From: Balneolaceae bacterium UBA7797
GTDB taxonomy: Bacteria > Bacteroidota > Rhodothermia > Balneolales > Balneolaceae
DNA length: 64,000 nt
Direction of reading: 5' to 3'
NCBI GenBank assembly: GCA_002480645.1
Contig: DLCN01000003.1
Location: forward strand, 186,001 to 250,000
Position 1 is the stretch's first letter. Each line of letters begins with the position of its first letter. The notes below the pieces were generated by a model. The model made no database searches and was not told the origin of the DNA. It worked only from the letters and a program-made list of their open reading frames with translations. The position numbers and the translations under genes are program-made. Below, one piece after another: positions 54,729 through 63,201 of this stretch.

Positions 54729-55103
54729 TCCATTCACTCTCAAATCAGCCTTTACAGCCCTGTAAAGCAAATTTTGGAAACGCTTCTGGAAACGATTTCA
54801 TACGCATAACAATGTTAAGGGAATGTTAAATATGTTTAAACTAAATAAAGTGGTACCGCTTTTTAGGTTAAATAAGAGTGGGTATAATTTATTGGTGTAA
54901 TTAACACACTTAAAATAAGATCGTTTAAGTTAAATAGTCCCGATCTTTATGTGTGGCCAAAAAGGTCAAAAGGACGACTTCAATTGTACAATTAAAAAAA
55001 CAAGAGAAGTAGTAAGAGAGAAATCTCATCTGGGGTCTCAAGAGGGCCACCAAAAAAATAAATAACTATCTCCAAAAGAAATCATCTAAACACATAAAGA
55101 CTT
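54729..55103 (+). promoter_or_regulatory. 375-base regulatory leader of the GIN-domain gene
   Basis: This is non-coding. It holds a palindrome TTTACAG-CC-CTGTAAA (54751-54766), a partial and an exact LacI-family-type palindrome (54775 and 54787-54800), three ATGTTA-type direct repeats (54811-54837), a near-palindrome AAAGTGGTACCGCTTT (about 54847), a TATAAT box near 54886, and arms AAGATCG/CGATCTT around 54918-54948. The last 150 bases before the ATG look like a long untranslated leader with no Shine-Dalgarno sequence. Confidence 0.5.
54787..54800. promoter_or_regulatory. LacI/GalR-family-type operator
   Basis: TGGAAACGATTTCA matches TGNAANCGNTTNCA at all ten fixed positions. Twelve bases upstream, TGGAAACGCTTCTG (54775-54788) matches at eight of ten, giving a tandem arrangement with about one-helical-turn spacing. 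It lies about 300 bases before the GIN-domain gene. Confidence 0.5.
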
Positions 55104-55670
55104 ATGAAACTATCAATCAAGAACACTGCTTTATTATTTGTAGCACTTTTCGGTACCATGAACCTGGTACAGGCACAGTCAGAAACTGATACTGCAACAC
55201 ATTTAAGAAATCAGGAAGTACAATCATTTAACAGAGTACAGATCCATCACGATGCTGACGTTATCTTCATTAAAAGTGATAGAAACCGCGTTAGCCTGGT
55301 AGGTGACTCAGCCTACGTATTCAATTTTGATATCGTAGAAGATGGAAATACACTGGGTATCTACAATTACGGAAACGAATCAGATAAACTGAGCATGGTT
55401 GTTATTGAATACAAAGAACTGGAATCATTGACAGCCAGTGGACACGGAAAATTTTATCTTCATAATTTAAAAGAAGATCGATTGAATCTGTTTAATCCTG
55501 AAGCAGAAGTGATTGCAACCGGCTATGTTAAAAATATCCGTGTGATCTCACAGGAAGGAAAAACCGATCTTAGAAAACTGGATTATGTAGAAGGTATTAC
55601 TCACGTTGGAACAACAGCTCAGTTGTTGAATGGTAACGTGATCACTGCTTCTGCAACTGCTCCCAAATAA
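55104..55670 (+). CDS. exported GIN-domain (DUF2807-like) protein
   Basis: This is a 188-residue exported protein with signal peptide ending VQAQ-SET. The mature region has a beta-helix-like pattern seen in DUF2807 ('auto-transporter adhesin head, GIN') proteins: FNRVQIHHDADVIFIKSDRN followed by RVSLVGD, then LESLTASGHGKFYLHNLKED and repeated short strands (AEVIATGYVKNIRVIS). It is shorter than typical members. It has a long complex leader and a strong terminator, so it is a regulated single-gene unit. Family members are of unknown function, often stress- or envelope-related in Bacteroidota. Confidence 0.7.
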   Translation: MKLSIKNTALLFVALFGTMNLVQAQSETDTATHLRNQEVQSFNRVQIHHDADVIFIKSDRNRVSLVGDSAYVFNFDIVEDGNTLGIYNYGNESDKLSMVVIEYKELESLTASGHGKFYLHNLKEDRLNLFNPEAEVIATGYVKNIRVISQEGKTDLRKLDYVEGITHVGTTAQLLNGNVITASATAPK

Positions 55671-55699
55671 TTCATATCTACTCCAACAACTAGATATAT

Positions 55700-55747
55700 A
55701 ACCGGAAGTACGATCGGGAAAAAAGGTCGCTACTTCCGGTTTTTTTT
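55700..55747 (+). terminator. terminator of the GIN-domain gene
   Basis: The perfect 11-base arms AACCGGAAGTA and TACTTCCGGTT enclose a 20-base loop and are followed by an eight-base T run. Confidence 0.9.
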
Positions 55748-55786
55748 GAAGTGGATCAAAGAGTCATCTGATCCTCATTATAAGAC

Positions 55787-55951
55787 TCAAACCAGTCTTG
55801 CCTGTTCCGCAGGGGGTATGATCACAACGCCCATCAGATAAATAAGATCATTGTTTTCCCTGAATCTGAAATCTCCAACCAATCGAATTCCGTACAAATT
55901 TTCGGGGAGGAAATGATAAGAATGCGGGAGAATACTCCAACCTTTAGAATT
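55787..55951 (-). pseudogene. possible gene remnant, 54 open codons
   Basis: On the minus strand, 54 sense codons run up to a TGA with no plausible start at their beginning; an in-frame TGA lies immediately upstream. The translation looks protein-like (for example LPENLYGIRLVGDFRFREN then DLIYLMGVVIIPPAEQ) rather than like random non-coding DNA. Best read as the C-terminal remnant of a lost gene, or chance. I do not recognise the family. Confidence 0.3.
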
Positions 55952-56011
55952 TCAGAAATCGAATATGATGTTTATAACATAACATTAAGAGGGAAATCCT
56001 AAAAAAATGCG

Positions 56012-56215
56012 TATATTTGAACATATTCGTGAGTTCGCGATAAGACTGGAATTCCGGATACCCGCGAGGGTATCGAGCCTTTCAGGTTTATAGAAATGCT
56101 GGCCTTTATAAATCAAGCTGTCTCGCTTGCCTCTTGTCCTATGCTCACCTCAAACAAAACTACCGGGCAAGAACGCTGAGCAGCAAATCGTTCCAGATCG
56201 GATAACATACTATAA
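56012..56215 (+). promoter_or_regulatory. promoter box and structured leader of the DEAD-box helicase gene
   Basis: A TAnnTTTG-type box (TATATTTG, 56012-56019) lies about 200 bases before the start. The leader contains a perfect 7-base hairpin GATACCC-GCGA-GGGTATC (56057-56074) with a GNRA-type tetraloop. There is no Shine-Dalgarno sequence before the ATG. Long structured leaders are common in cold-inducible RNA helicase genes; regulation of that kind here is inference. Confidence 0.4.
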
Positions 56216-57928
56216 ATGACCAATTTTAAAGAACTCGGTCTTGGGCAAGAACTGCTCGATGCCATTGACTTACTAGGCTTTGAAACCCCTACCACCATTC
56301 AGGAACGAGCCATTCCGGCTATTCTGAACTCAGAACGTGACTTGATTGCGCTTGCGCAGACCGGAACAGGAAAAACCGGCGCATTTGGTATCCCAACTAT
56401 TCAGAATGTAGATGAAGATAGCAAAGATGTTCAGGTATTGGTGTTATCACCAACACGCGAACTGGCCATTCAGATCGCCAAAGACCTGAAGGCTTTTGCA
56501 AAACGTAGAAAGGGAGTAAAAACTGTGGCGGTATATGGTGGAGCAAACATAAGTTCACAAATACGGGCCCTTGACAACGGTTGTCAGGTGGTGATCGGAA
56601 CTCCGGGCCGAATGCTGGATCTCATCAAAAGAAGAAAACTGGACGTTAGAAACGTTAAAACACTGGTGCTTGATGAAGCCGATGAGATGTTGAATATGGG
56701 CTTTCAGGATGAACTGGACGCTATTCTGGCTGATACCCCAAAAGAAAAGCAAACGTTGCTGTTCTCCGCGACTATGCCAAAACCGATCGCGAAAATGGCT
56801 AAGAAATACATGAATAATCCGGATGAGATCGAAGTAGGTGAGCGCAATTCGGGAGCAAAGAATGTAGAACATCATTATTACATGGTGCACGCTAAAGATC
56901 GTTTTCAGGCACTAAAACGAATCGTGGATATGAATCCCGACGTGTATGGGATCATTTTTTGCCGCACAAGACGTGAAACTTCCGAAATAGCTACAAAACT
57001 TAATAAAGACGGCTATGATGTTGATCTGTTGAACGGAGACCTTTCACAGGCACAACGTGATGATGTGATGAACCGGTTCAGAACTAAAGAATTACAATTA
57101 CTAGTAGCTACTGATGTGGCCGCCCGTGGACTTGATGTGGACAGCTTAACACACGTGATCAACTATAATCTGCCTGACGATCTTGAAGTGTATATTCACC
57201 GAAGTGGAAGAACCGGCAGGGCAGGAAAGGAAGGCGTTTCTATTTCGATCGTACATACCCGGGAAGGACGCAGGATCAAAGATCTGGAACGTATGTCGGG
57301 TAAAAATTTCATCAAAAAGGAAGTGCCAAGCGGTGAGGAAATCTGTGCGATCCGTATGATGGACCTGATCGATACGGTGAAAGAAACCAAAGTGAATGAG
57401 GAACAGATCTCTAAATTTCTACCGGAAGCGATGGAAAAACTTGCTGATATGGAAAGAGAAGAGCTGATCAAGCATTTCCTTTCTGTAGAGTTCAACCAAT
57501 TCCTTGATTACTACAAGGATGCCAATGATCTGAATGCCAAAAGCAGAGATCAAGGTCGCAGAAATGATAACAGAAAAGGTGGACGAAATAATCACTCAGA
57601 TAACAATTTTGATCGTTATTTTATTAACATCGGCCGTAGAGACAAACTGAATCCGGTACGTTTGATGGGCCTCCTTAACGAGCAATTAAATGGCAGTAAA
57701 CCTGATTTCGGCAAGATCGATATTCAGAATAACTTCTCATTTTTTGAAGTGGAACAGGGATTTGGTCAGTCATTGATCAATGATGTGAGTGGAGCCTCAT
57801 TTGAAGGTCGTACTGTTTCTGTAGAGGCAGCACAGGGATCATCAAAAGGAAGATCAGGCGGTGGCGGAGGAGGAAAACGCCGTGGCGGTGGAAAACGAAA
57901 AGGGAACAGATCCCGTAAGTATAATTGA
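56216..57928 (+). CDS. deaD: DEAD-box ATP-dependent RNA helicase, DeaD/CsdA-like
   Basis: It unwinds RNA in ribosome assembly and cold adaptation. It has 570 residues with a full motif set: Q-motif FETPTTIQERAIP, Walker A AQTGTGKTGAFG, PTRELAIQ, TPGRMLDL, DEAD in LVLDEADEMLNMGF, SAT in LLFSATMPK, and HRSGRTGRAGKEG. The C-terminal extension contains a DbpA/CsdA-type RNA-binding domain (FDRYFINIGRRDKLNPVRLM to VSVEAAQ) and a Gly/Arg/Lys-rich tail. The tail composition fits nonspecific RNA binding. A terminator follows directly. Confidence 0.93.
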   Translation: MTNFKELGLGQELLDAIDLLGFETPTTIQERAIPAILNSERDLIALAQTGTGKTGAFGIPTIQNVDEDSKDVQVLVLSPTRELAIQIAKDLKAFAKRRKGVKTVAVYGGANISSQIRALDNGCQVVIGTPGRMLDLIKRRKLDVRNVKTLVLDEADEMLNMGFQDELDAILADTPKEKQTLLFSATMPKPIAKMAKKYMNNPDEIEVGERNSGAKNVEHHYYMVHAKDRFQALKRIVDMNPDVYGIIFCRTRRETSEIATKLNKDGYDVDLLNGDLSQAQRDDVMNRFRTKELQLLVATDVAARGLDVDSLTHVINYNLPDDLEVYIHRSGRTGRAGKEGVSISIVHTREGRRIKDLERMSGKNFIKKEVPSGEEICAIRMMDLIDTVKETKVNEEQISKFLPEAMEKLADMEREELIKHFLSVEFNQFLDYYKDANDLNAKSRDQGRRNDNRKGGRNNHSDNNFDRYFINIGRRDKLNPVRLMGLLNEQLNGSKPDFGKIDIQNNFSFFEVEQGFGQSLINDVSGASFEGRTVSVEAAQGSSKGRSGGGGGGKRRGGGKRKGNRSRKYN

Positions 57929-57936
57929 GTATAAAG

Positions 57937-57970
57937 AAAGCGACCACCGGATTGGAGGTCGCTTTTTTTT
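57937..57970. terminator. terminator after the helicase gene
   Basis: The perfect 9-base arms AAAGCGACC and GGTCGCTTT enclose an 11-base loop and are followed by T on the plus strand; A-rich sequence on the other side lets it serve the convergent lipoprotein gene ending at 57989. Confidence 0.9.
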
Positions 57971-57988
57971 GTTAAAAGATCTGCCGGA

Positions 57989-58873
57989 TCAGTTAAAACC
58001 AATGGTTTTCAATCCTTCGTGACTGATACGGATCGCTTCCATGGGTTTGTGATTGAACGTCATATCCTGTTCAACAAAATAGATCTCCATCCCCGATTGT
58101 TCTTTTTCAGCAAGGATGGATGCAAAGTCAATGGTGCCTTCAGTTACGGGAGCAAAACGTTTCTGGTCATCCATGTCTTTAACGTGCCATGATTTGAACC
58201 GGCCCGGATAGTTTTCAAAATACTCTTGTGGACTGGCACCTGCGCGGGTAACCCAGAAAAGATCCATCTGGAAATTAACGAAATCAGGATTAGTATTTTC
58301 CAGCATGTATTCGATCGGAATTACCCCGTCTTCATTCGGTTCGAACTCAAAATCATGATTGTGATATAATAGTTTGAGTCCGGCAGCAGATGCTTTTTCC
58401 CCGACGGTATTAAGAAAGTTAACCAGTTCATCCAGATCTCCTTTCATACCCATTTTCTGAGCTTCCGCATCGTACGTGAACATTCCCATTGGTGGGACAG
58501 GGATCACAAAATAAGTAAATCCGGCTGCTTTGGTGTCTTCGATCAATTGATCCGCATTCTCATAATTGGTCATACCCATATGTGTGCTCATCGGGATCAG
58601 CCCGATCTCGTCCATATACAGCTTGAACATTCCAGGTTCCATTCCATAGAAGGTGCCATCATTATATCCCGCAGCCTCCACGTATTTGTAGCCGATAGAT
58701 TGAACTTCTTTTAATACTTCTTTTGGCGCAACTCCCATCGTATCACGAAGAGTATAGAGAGCCAGACCTCCAAAATTCTCAGATTCCTTTTTTGATTCAT
58801 CAGCCGGTTTAGAGCAGGCTGTAATCCCGCCAATGAGCAGAGCGATAGCAAAGAGCTTAATTAATTTTCCCAT
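57989..58873 (-). CDS. lipoprotein with sugar-phosphate isomerase/epimerase fold
   Basis: This is an exported lipoprotein of 294 residues (lipobox ITAC, then SKPADESKKE linker). The body is a xylose-isomerase-like TIM barrel: LALYTLRDTMGVAPKEVLKE, YKYVEAAGYNDGTFYGM, LLYHNHDFEFEP, NFQMDLFWVTRAGASPQEYF, and the metal-ligand segments FKSWHVKDMDD and EIYFVEQDMTFN. The metal-binding His, Asp and Glu appear to be kept, so it may be active on a sugar in the periplasm or on the outer membrane. The substrate is unknown. It has no operon partner here. Confidence 0.85.
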   Translation of the reverse strand: MGKLIKLFAIALLIGGITACSKPADESKKESENFGGLALYTLRDTMGVAPKEVLKEVQSIGYKYVEAAGYNDGTFYGMEPGMFKLYMDEIGLIPMSTHMGMTNYENADQLIEDTKAAGFTYFVIPVPPMGMFTYDAEAQKMGMKGDLDELVNFLNTVGEKASAAGLKLLYHNHDFEFEPNEDGVIPIEYMLENTNPDFVNFQMDLFWVTRAGASPQEYFENYPGRFKSWHVKDMDDQKRFAPVTEGTIDFASILAEKEQSGMEIYFVEQDMTFNHKPMEAIRISHEGLKTIGFN

Positions 58874-59182
58874 TTGTACTATTATGTTTGGTGATATTTG
58901 GTGCCTTCAGGTTGGATGAAAGAGGCAGCTAAACGTATAAGATTTAGAGAAAAGATACAAAGAGGGCGGGGGACAGCTATCTGTGCAAATTGTACCCGCT
59001 GTATTATCTCAACTATAAGATCACTATCTGATGCAAATGAAGTATGATTAACTTAGGTGAGTATAGTAAAGAGGACCATTCACCAAAGTTATTCGTATGG
59101 AAGATGGGATTAAGAAATGATCTCAGGAGAATTTGTAATACCCTGAGATCACTTCAGCGAAAATAATGAGAAATGTCAGAGC
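58874..59182. other. 309-base gap, promoter of the isomerase-fold gene and hisI terminator
   Basis: No coding sequence is apparent. The left part is the upstream region of the minus-strand lipoprotein gene. The right part carries the inverted repeat at 59118-59151. Nothing else is recognisable. Confidence 0.5.
59118..59151 (-). terminator. probable terminator of hisI
   Basis: The perfect 10-base arms TGATCTCAGG and CCTGAGATCA enclose a 14-base loop. On the minus strand it lies about 30 bases after the hisI stop and is followed by TTTCTTAAT, a weak T tract. Confidence 0.6.
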
Positions 59183-59665
59183 CTAAAGTTTGGTGGGATT
59201 AGGTGCATCGCCATATACTTCTTTGGGATCAAATACTTTCTCATCTTCTTCGAACTTCAGTTCGCCGTCTTTTTCGAAAAATTCATCGCCGGTTGGCACA
59301 CTTCTGTAAAAACAAGACCGGTAACCAACGTGGCAGCTGGCACCATTTCCCTGAACCTCCACACGTAGCCACACACAATCCTGATCATCATCAATGCGCA
59401 TTTCTTTGATGATCTGTGTGAGCCCGGAAGTTGCTCCTTTATGCCATAATGCTTCACGGCTTCTGCTGTAGTACACGGCTTCGCCTAATTCTATCGTTTT
59501 TTTCAGGGCTTCCTCGTTCATGTAACCATGCATTAACAGCTCGCCGGAAGTATAATCGGTTGTTACAACGGGGATCAGGCCATTTTCACCAAACTTTGGT
59601 GCCAGATCATTTTCTTCTTCTACCTGATAAACTGATATTCTTTTTTTGAAAGTGATAGTATTCAT
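59183..59665 (-). CDS. hisI: phosphoribosyl-AMP cyclohydrolase
   Basis: It opens the adenine ring of phosphoribosyl-AMP in histidine synthesis (third step). Signatures are LLMHGYMNEEALKKTIE, VYYSRSREALWHKGATSG, the acidic metal site IDDDQDCVWLRV and the zinc Cys residues in CHVGYRSCFYRSV. At 160 residues it is longer than free-standing HisI of about 110-130 because of N- and C-terminal extensions. It carries no HisE domain. No other his gene is nearby, so the pathway is dispersed. It may be transcribed with yidD-cysS (59-base gap). Confidence 0.93.
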   Translation of the reverse strand: MNTITFKKRISVYQVEEENDLAPKFGENGLIPVVTTDYTSGELLMHGYMNEEALKKTIELGEAVYYSRSREALWHKGATSGLTQIIKEMRIDDDQDCVWLRVEVQGNGASCHVGYRSCFYRSVPTGDEFFEKDGELKFEEDEKVFDPKEVYGDAPNPTKL

Positions 59666-59724
59666 AACGTGTTTAATACATCCTAACGGTACCTATTTCT
59701 CCGGTACTTCAGGACGCTGATAAT

Positions 59725-60018
59725 TCAATGTTCGTTGTTCAAATTTTCTTGTTCAATATTCGATCTTTTTTCCGCCTTGTCCGGGTTTTCAGGTACCGGA
59801 TCATAACCGTGTCCACCCCAGGGGTGACACCGGCCAATTCGTTTTACACCCATCCAAAATCCTCGTAAAGGTCCCCATTCATTAACGGCATCGATCATAT
59901 AATGAGAGCAGGTTGGATTGTATCGGCAGGTCCTTCCCAGATATGGAGAAAGTACCAATTGGTAAAATCTCACAATGCCAATAATGATCTTGCTGAATAT
60001 TAATTTCAGCAGCTTCAT
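59725..60018 (-). CDS. yidD: YidD membrane protein insertion factor
   Basis: This is a 97-residue member of the YidD (UPF0161) family, an amphipathic membrane-associated protein that helps YidC-dependent insertion. Characteristic residues: FYQLVLSPYLGRTCRYNPTC followed by SHYMIDAV, then GRCHPWGGHGYDPVP. Its ATG overlaps the cysS stop by one base (TAATG). YidD usually sits beside rnpA/yidC; linkage to cysS is less usual. Confidence 0.94.
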   Translation of the reverse strand: MKLLKLIFSKIIIGIVRFYQLVLSPYLGRTCRYNPTCSHYMIDAVNEWGPLRGFWMGVKRIGRCHPWGGHGYDPVPENPDKAEKRSNIEQENLNNEH

Positions 60019-61478
60019 TAATCGATCTCAAAAGTTGTACCGTCTTTACCATCCATAAGCTGAACTCCAAGCTCTTTCAGATCATCACGGATCTTATCAG
60101 AAAGTGCGAAGTCTTTATTCGCCCGTGCTTCTTTTCTGATTTCGATCAAAAGTTGAACCAGACCTTCAGTAACGTCGGCTTTTCCATCCCCGGAACCGGA
60201 AGGCCAGATTCCCATAACGCCATCTACCACTTTACGGATGTAAGCCTTCACTTCATCCAGATTAGATGGTGATGAACCATTGGTGATCCGTTTTCTAAGT
60301 TCTTTCAGATGTTCGAATAATACAGCAATTCCCTGAGCTGAATTAAAATCATCGTTCATGGCGGTATCGAAAGCTGATCTAAAGCTTTCCACATCGTATG
60401 CATCACCAGGACCATTTTCTGCTTTTTCAATGGTGTTTACCATACTGTGCAGGTTTTTTAAACCGGTCTCGGCAGCTTCGAGAGCGTCTTCACTAAAATC
60501 GGTGGTACTTCTGTAATGGCTTTGGAGTAAGAAAAAACGGATCACTTCCGGTGCCCATGACCGGGTGAGTAACCGATGGTCTCCGGTAAAGAACTGTTCC
60601 AGGGAAATGGCATTACCCAAGGATTTGCCCATTTTCTGGCCTTCCAGGGTTACCATATTGTTATGCAGCCAGTATTTTACAAACTCTTTGCCATGAGCAC
60701 ATTCGCTTTGTGCGATCTCACATTCATGATGTGGGAATTGATTTTCCAGTCCGCCACCGTGAATATCAAAGCTTTCACCCAGATATTTATTGCTCATCGC
60801 AGAGCATTCCACATGCCATCCGGGATAGCCTTCGCTCCAGGGTGAATGCCATTTCATAAGATGACCGTCGTCGGCTTTTTTCCAAAGAGCAAAATCTTCA
60901 GGAGCTTTTTTATCCGAAGCGGTTTCCACGCGGGTGCCGGATTCTGCTTCTTCAAGTTTTCGACCGCTTAGTTTTCCATAATCAGGATCTGAGCTTACTT
61001 CAAAATAGACATTCCCGTTTACTTCATAAGCGTGACCTTTTTCAATCAAGGTCTCGATCATCTCAATTTGCTCCGGGATATGACCCGTTGCCCTTGGGGA
61101 GATGTCCGGTCGAAGTACATTCAACGCATCCATGTCTCTGAAATAGGTATACGTATATTTTTCAGCGATCTCCATGGGATCTGATTGCTCGAGGCGGGCT
61201 TTTTTAGCCAGCTTATCCTCGCCATCATCACCATTCCCCACAAGGTGTCCTACATCGGTAATATTCTGAACGTAACGCACCTTGTAATCTAAATAGCGGA
61301 GGTAGCGGAGGATCACATCGAATGCCACATAGCTCTTTGCATGTCCCAGATGGGCATCCCCATAAACCGTCGGTCCGCAAACATACATGCCTACAAATGG
61401 AGGATTAAGAGGTTCGAACAGCTCTTTTTTTCTGCTTAGCGTATTGTAGACGTGAAGTTTTGATTGTGAATCTGCCAC
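60018..61478 (-). CDS. cysS: cysteinyl-tRNA synthetase
   Basis: It charges tRNA-Cys. It has 486 residues with the class I motifs: GMYVCGPTVYGDAHLGHAKS (zinc Cys and the HIGH-equivalent HLGH), the second zinc ligands in GYPGWHVECSAMSNKYLG and PHHECEIAQSE, and the KMSKS-equivalent GQKMGKSLGNAISL. The C-terminal helical domain is complete. It is translationally coupled to yidD downstream. Confidence 0.96.
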   Translation of the reverse strand: MADSQSKLHVYNTLSRKKELFEPLNPPFVGMYVCGPTVYGDAHLGHAKSYVAFDVILRYLRYLDYKVRYVQNITDVGHLVGNGDDGEDKLAKKARLEQSDPMEIAEKYTYTYFRDMDALNVLRPDISPRATGHIPEQIEMIETLIEKGHAYEVNGNVYFEVSSDPDYGKLSGRKLEEAESGTRVETASDKKAPEDFALWKKADDGHLMKWHSPWSEGYPGWHVECSAMSNKYLGESFDIHGGGLENQFPHHECEIAQSECAHGKEFVKYWLHNNMVTLEGQKMGKSLGNAISLEQFFTGDHRLLTRSWAPEVIRFFLLQSHYRSTTDFSEDALEAAETGLKNLHSMVNTIEKAENGPGDAYDVESFRSAFDTAMNDDFNSAQGIAVLFEHLKELRKRITNGSSPSNLDEVKAYIRKVVDGVMGIWPSGSGDGKADVTEGLVQLLIEIRKEARANKDFALSDKIRDDLKELGVQLMDGKDGTTFEID

Positions 61479-61568
61479 TTAGATGGATTGTATTATCTTT
61501 TTTATTTAAAACCAGATCGTGATTCCAAGACCACAAAAATAAGGCTAAAAGTGAAAAAAATCTGAATG

Positions 61569-62285
61569 TTATTTCGTTCGGTACTTTTCTGCTTTTTCTA
61601 AAATTGAAGTCAATTTAAGTGGGTCAGGAGCGTGATATGTACCAAACTTCCATGTTCCTACATTTCCCGTAGGAAGTTGTGAAGTGAAATGAATGGCGTT
61701 GACCCCGGATTCAAGTATCTCTGTAACATTATCAGCATTTATTCCTGAACCGGCCATGATCTCTATTGAACCATCTGCTTGTTGAACTAGTTGTTGTATC
61801 AAACCTAGACCTTCAACGGCTTTTGGTTGTTGGCCAGAGGTAAGGATCCGGTCAAATCCGAGTTTCGTTAAATCCCTGAGCGCATCAAGAGGGGAATCAA
61901 TCAGGTCAAAAGCCCGATGAAAGGTGATCTCGAGGTCAAGATCGTTAGCCTGCTTTACAAATTGTGCCAGAGTTTCAAGATCCGGGGCATTTGCTTTGTT
62001 CAACACGCCGAGAACCACGCCGCTTGCTCCGAGATCAGCCGCTGTTTGTATATCCTGAATCATGATCTCAATTTCCTGATCGGAATACACGAAATCACCG
62101 GGCCTGGGACGGATCATAACATGGGTTTCGATATCCTGAATAGCAGAAACCTGTTTAATTGATCCGTAACCGGGAGTTAATCCCCCAACTTCGAGAGCAC
62201 TGCAGAGTTCGACACGATCGAGTTTGTACTCTGATGCGAGCTGTGCTTCAGCAAACGTTTCGATACAAAGCTCGATCTTTACCAT
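61569..62285 (-). CDS. cutC: CutC-family protein
   Basis: This is a 238-residue TIM-barrel protein of the CutC family, historically linked to copper homeostasis, though the enzymatic role is uncertain. Family segments: IELCIETFAEAQLASEYKLD, RVELCSALEVGGLTPGYG, THVMIRPRPGDFVYSDQEIE, ITFHRAFDLIDSPLDALRDL and IEIMAGSGINADNVTEIL. It lies 27 bases downstream of folE on the same strand, so the two are probably co-transcribed. Confidence 0.92.
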   Translation of the reverse strand: MVKIELCIETFAEAQLASEYKLDRVELCSALEVGGLTPGYGSIKQVSAIQDIETHVMIRPRPGDFVYSDQEIEIMIQDIQTAADLGASGVVLGVLNKANAPDLETLAQFVKQANDLDLEITFHRAFDLIDSPLDALRDLTKLGFDRILTSGQQPKAVEGLGLIQQLVQQADGSIEIMAGSGINADNVTEILESGVNAIHFTSQLPTGNVGTWKFGTYHAPDPLKLTSILEKAEKYRTK

Positions 62286-62312
62286 ACCGGGAGTTACTTA
62301 CTCCAATTCCGA

Positions 62313-62993
62313 TCAGATCTCGGTATTGGTTTTGATGAACTCGATGAATTTACGCTGAGTTTCCTTCTCTTTGAATGCTCCGCGGAATTCGGAAGTAACC
62401 GTACTACTGGTATGATCTTTAATTCCTCTCATGGCTACGCAGAAATGTCGGCTATCAATAAATACTGCAACATCATCCGTTTCCATGGCTTCAGAAATTG
62501 CATCTGCGATCTGAAGAGTAAGACGTTCCTGTACCTGAGGACGGCGACTATAATAATCTACCAGACGATTAATTTTAGATAAGCCGATCACTTTACCCTT
62601 TGAGATATAAGCCACATGAGCTTTGCCGATAAATGGAAGAAAATGGTGCTCACAGAAAGAATTCACCTGAATGTTCTTCTCAATTACCATATCGCCATAA
62701 TCATAGGCATTACTGAATGTTCGGGCTTCAGGGCGGTTTTTGGGATTCAACCCGTGAAATACTTCTTTCACGTACATTTTCGCAACGCGGTATGGAGTAC
62801 CTTTCAGGCTGTCATCGGTCAGGTCCAGCCCCATGGTTTCCATGATCTTTGCGAAATGTTCCTGAATGATCTCGATCTTTTCATTATCGGAAAGGTCGAA
62901 AGCGTCGTCTCTTAATGGAGTAAGTTCGGATGAACCAACGTGAGCATCGCCCAGATCGTCGGCCGCGGATGTATCAATATCTAGTTCTTTCAA
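62313..62993 (-). CDS. folE: GTP cyclohydrolase I
   Basis: It converts GTP to dihydroneopterin triphosphate, the first step of tetrahydrofolate/pterin synthesis. It has 226 residues. Zinc and catalytic features: NSFCEHHFLPFIGKAHVAYI, GLSKINRLVDYYSRRPQVQE, ERLTLQIADAISEAM, and DSRHFCVAMRGIKDHTS. The start is TTG: an in-frame TGA lies six codons upstream, and the next ATG would remove 50 residues of the N-terminal helix. cutC follows. Confidence 0.95.
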   Translation of the reverse strand: MKELDIDTSAADDLGDAHVGSSELTPLRDDAFDLSDNEKIEIIQEHFAKIMETMGLDLTDDSLKGTPYRVAKMYVKEVFHGLNPKNRPEARTFSNAYDYGDMVIEKNIQVNSFCEHHFLPFIGKAHVAYISKGKVIGLSKINRLVDYYSRRPQVQERLTLQIADAISEAMETDDVAVFIDSRHFCVAMRGIKDHTSSTVTSEFRGAFKEKETQRKFIEFIKTNTEI

Positions 62994-63201
62994 TGTATTA
63001 GCTTTCTTTCAAGTGAAACAGGATAAGCCTGAATCAGCAGTTAAAACCGAACCCTAAAAATAAGAGTTCCTGTGGTTAATAAACAGGCTGACATCACAAG
63101 TGATACTCAATTAAAAATGATTCTATTAAGAAAGAAGAATTCTTAGTTTGTAGTACAGTAAACAGAATCTAAAAACACATTTCCAGGATCTTAAAACTAC
63201 C

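Noticed and set aside
54918..54948. Arms AAGATCG/CGATCTT as a terminator or riboswitch
   Set aside because: The loop is 17 bases and no T run follows; nothing matches a known riboswitch core by eye.
57766..58002. 78-codon minus-strand frame with Pro/Arg-rich end
   Set aside because: Antisense of the Gly/Arg/Lys-rich helicase tail and crosses a terminator.
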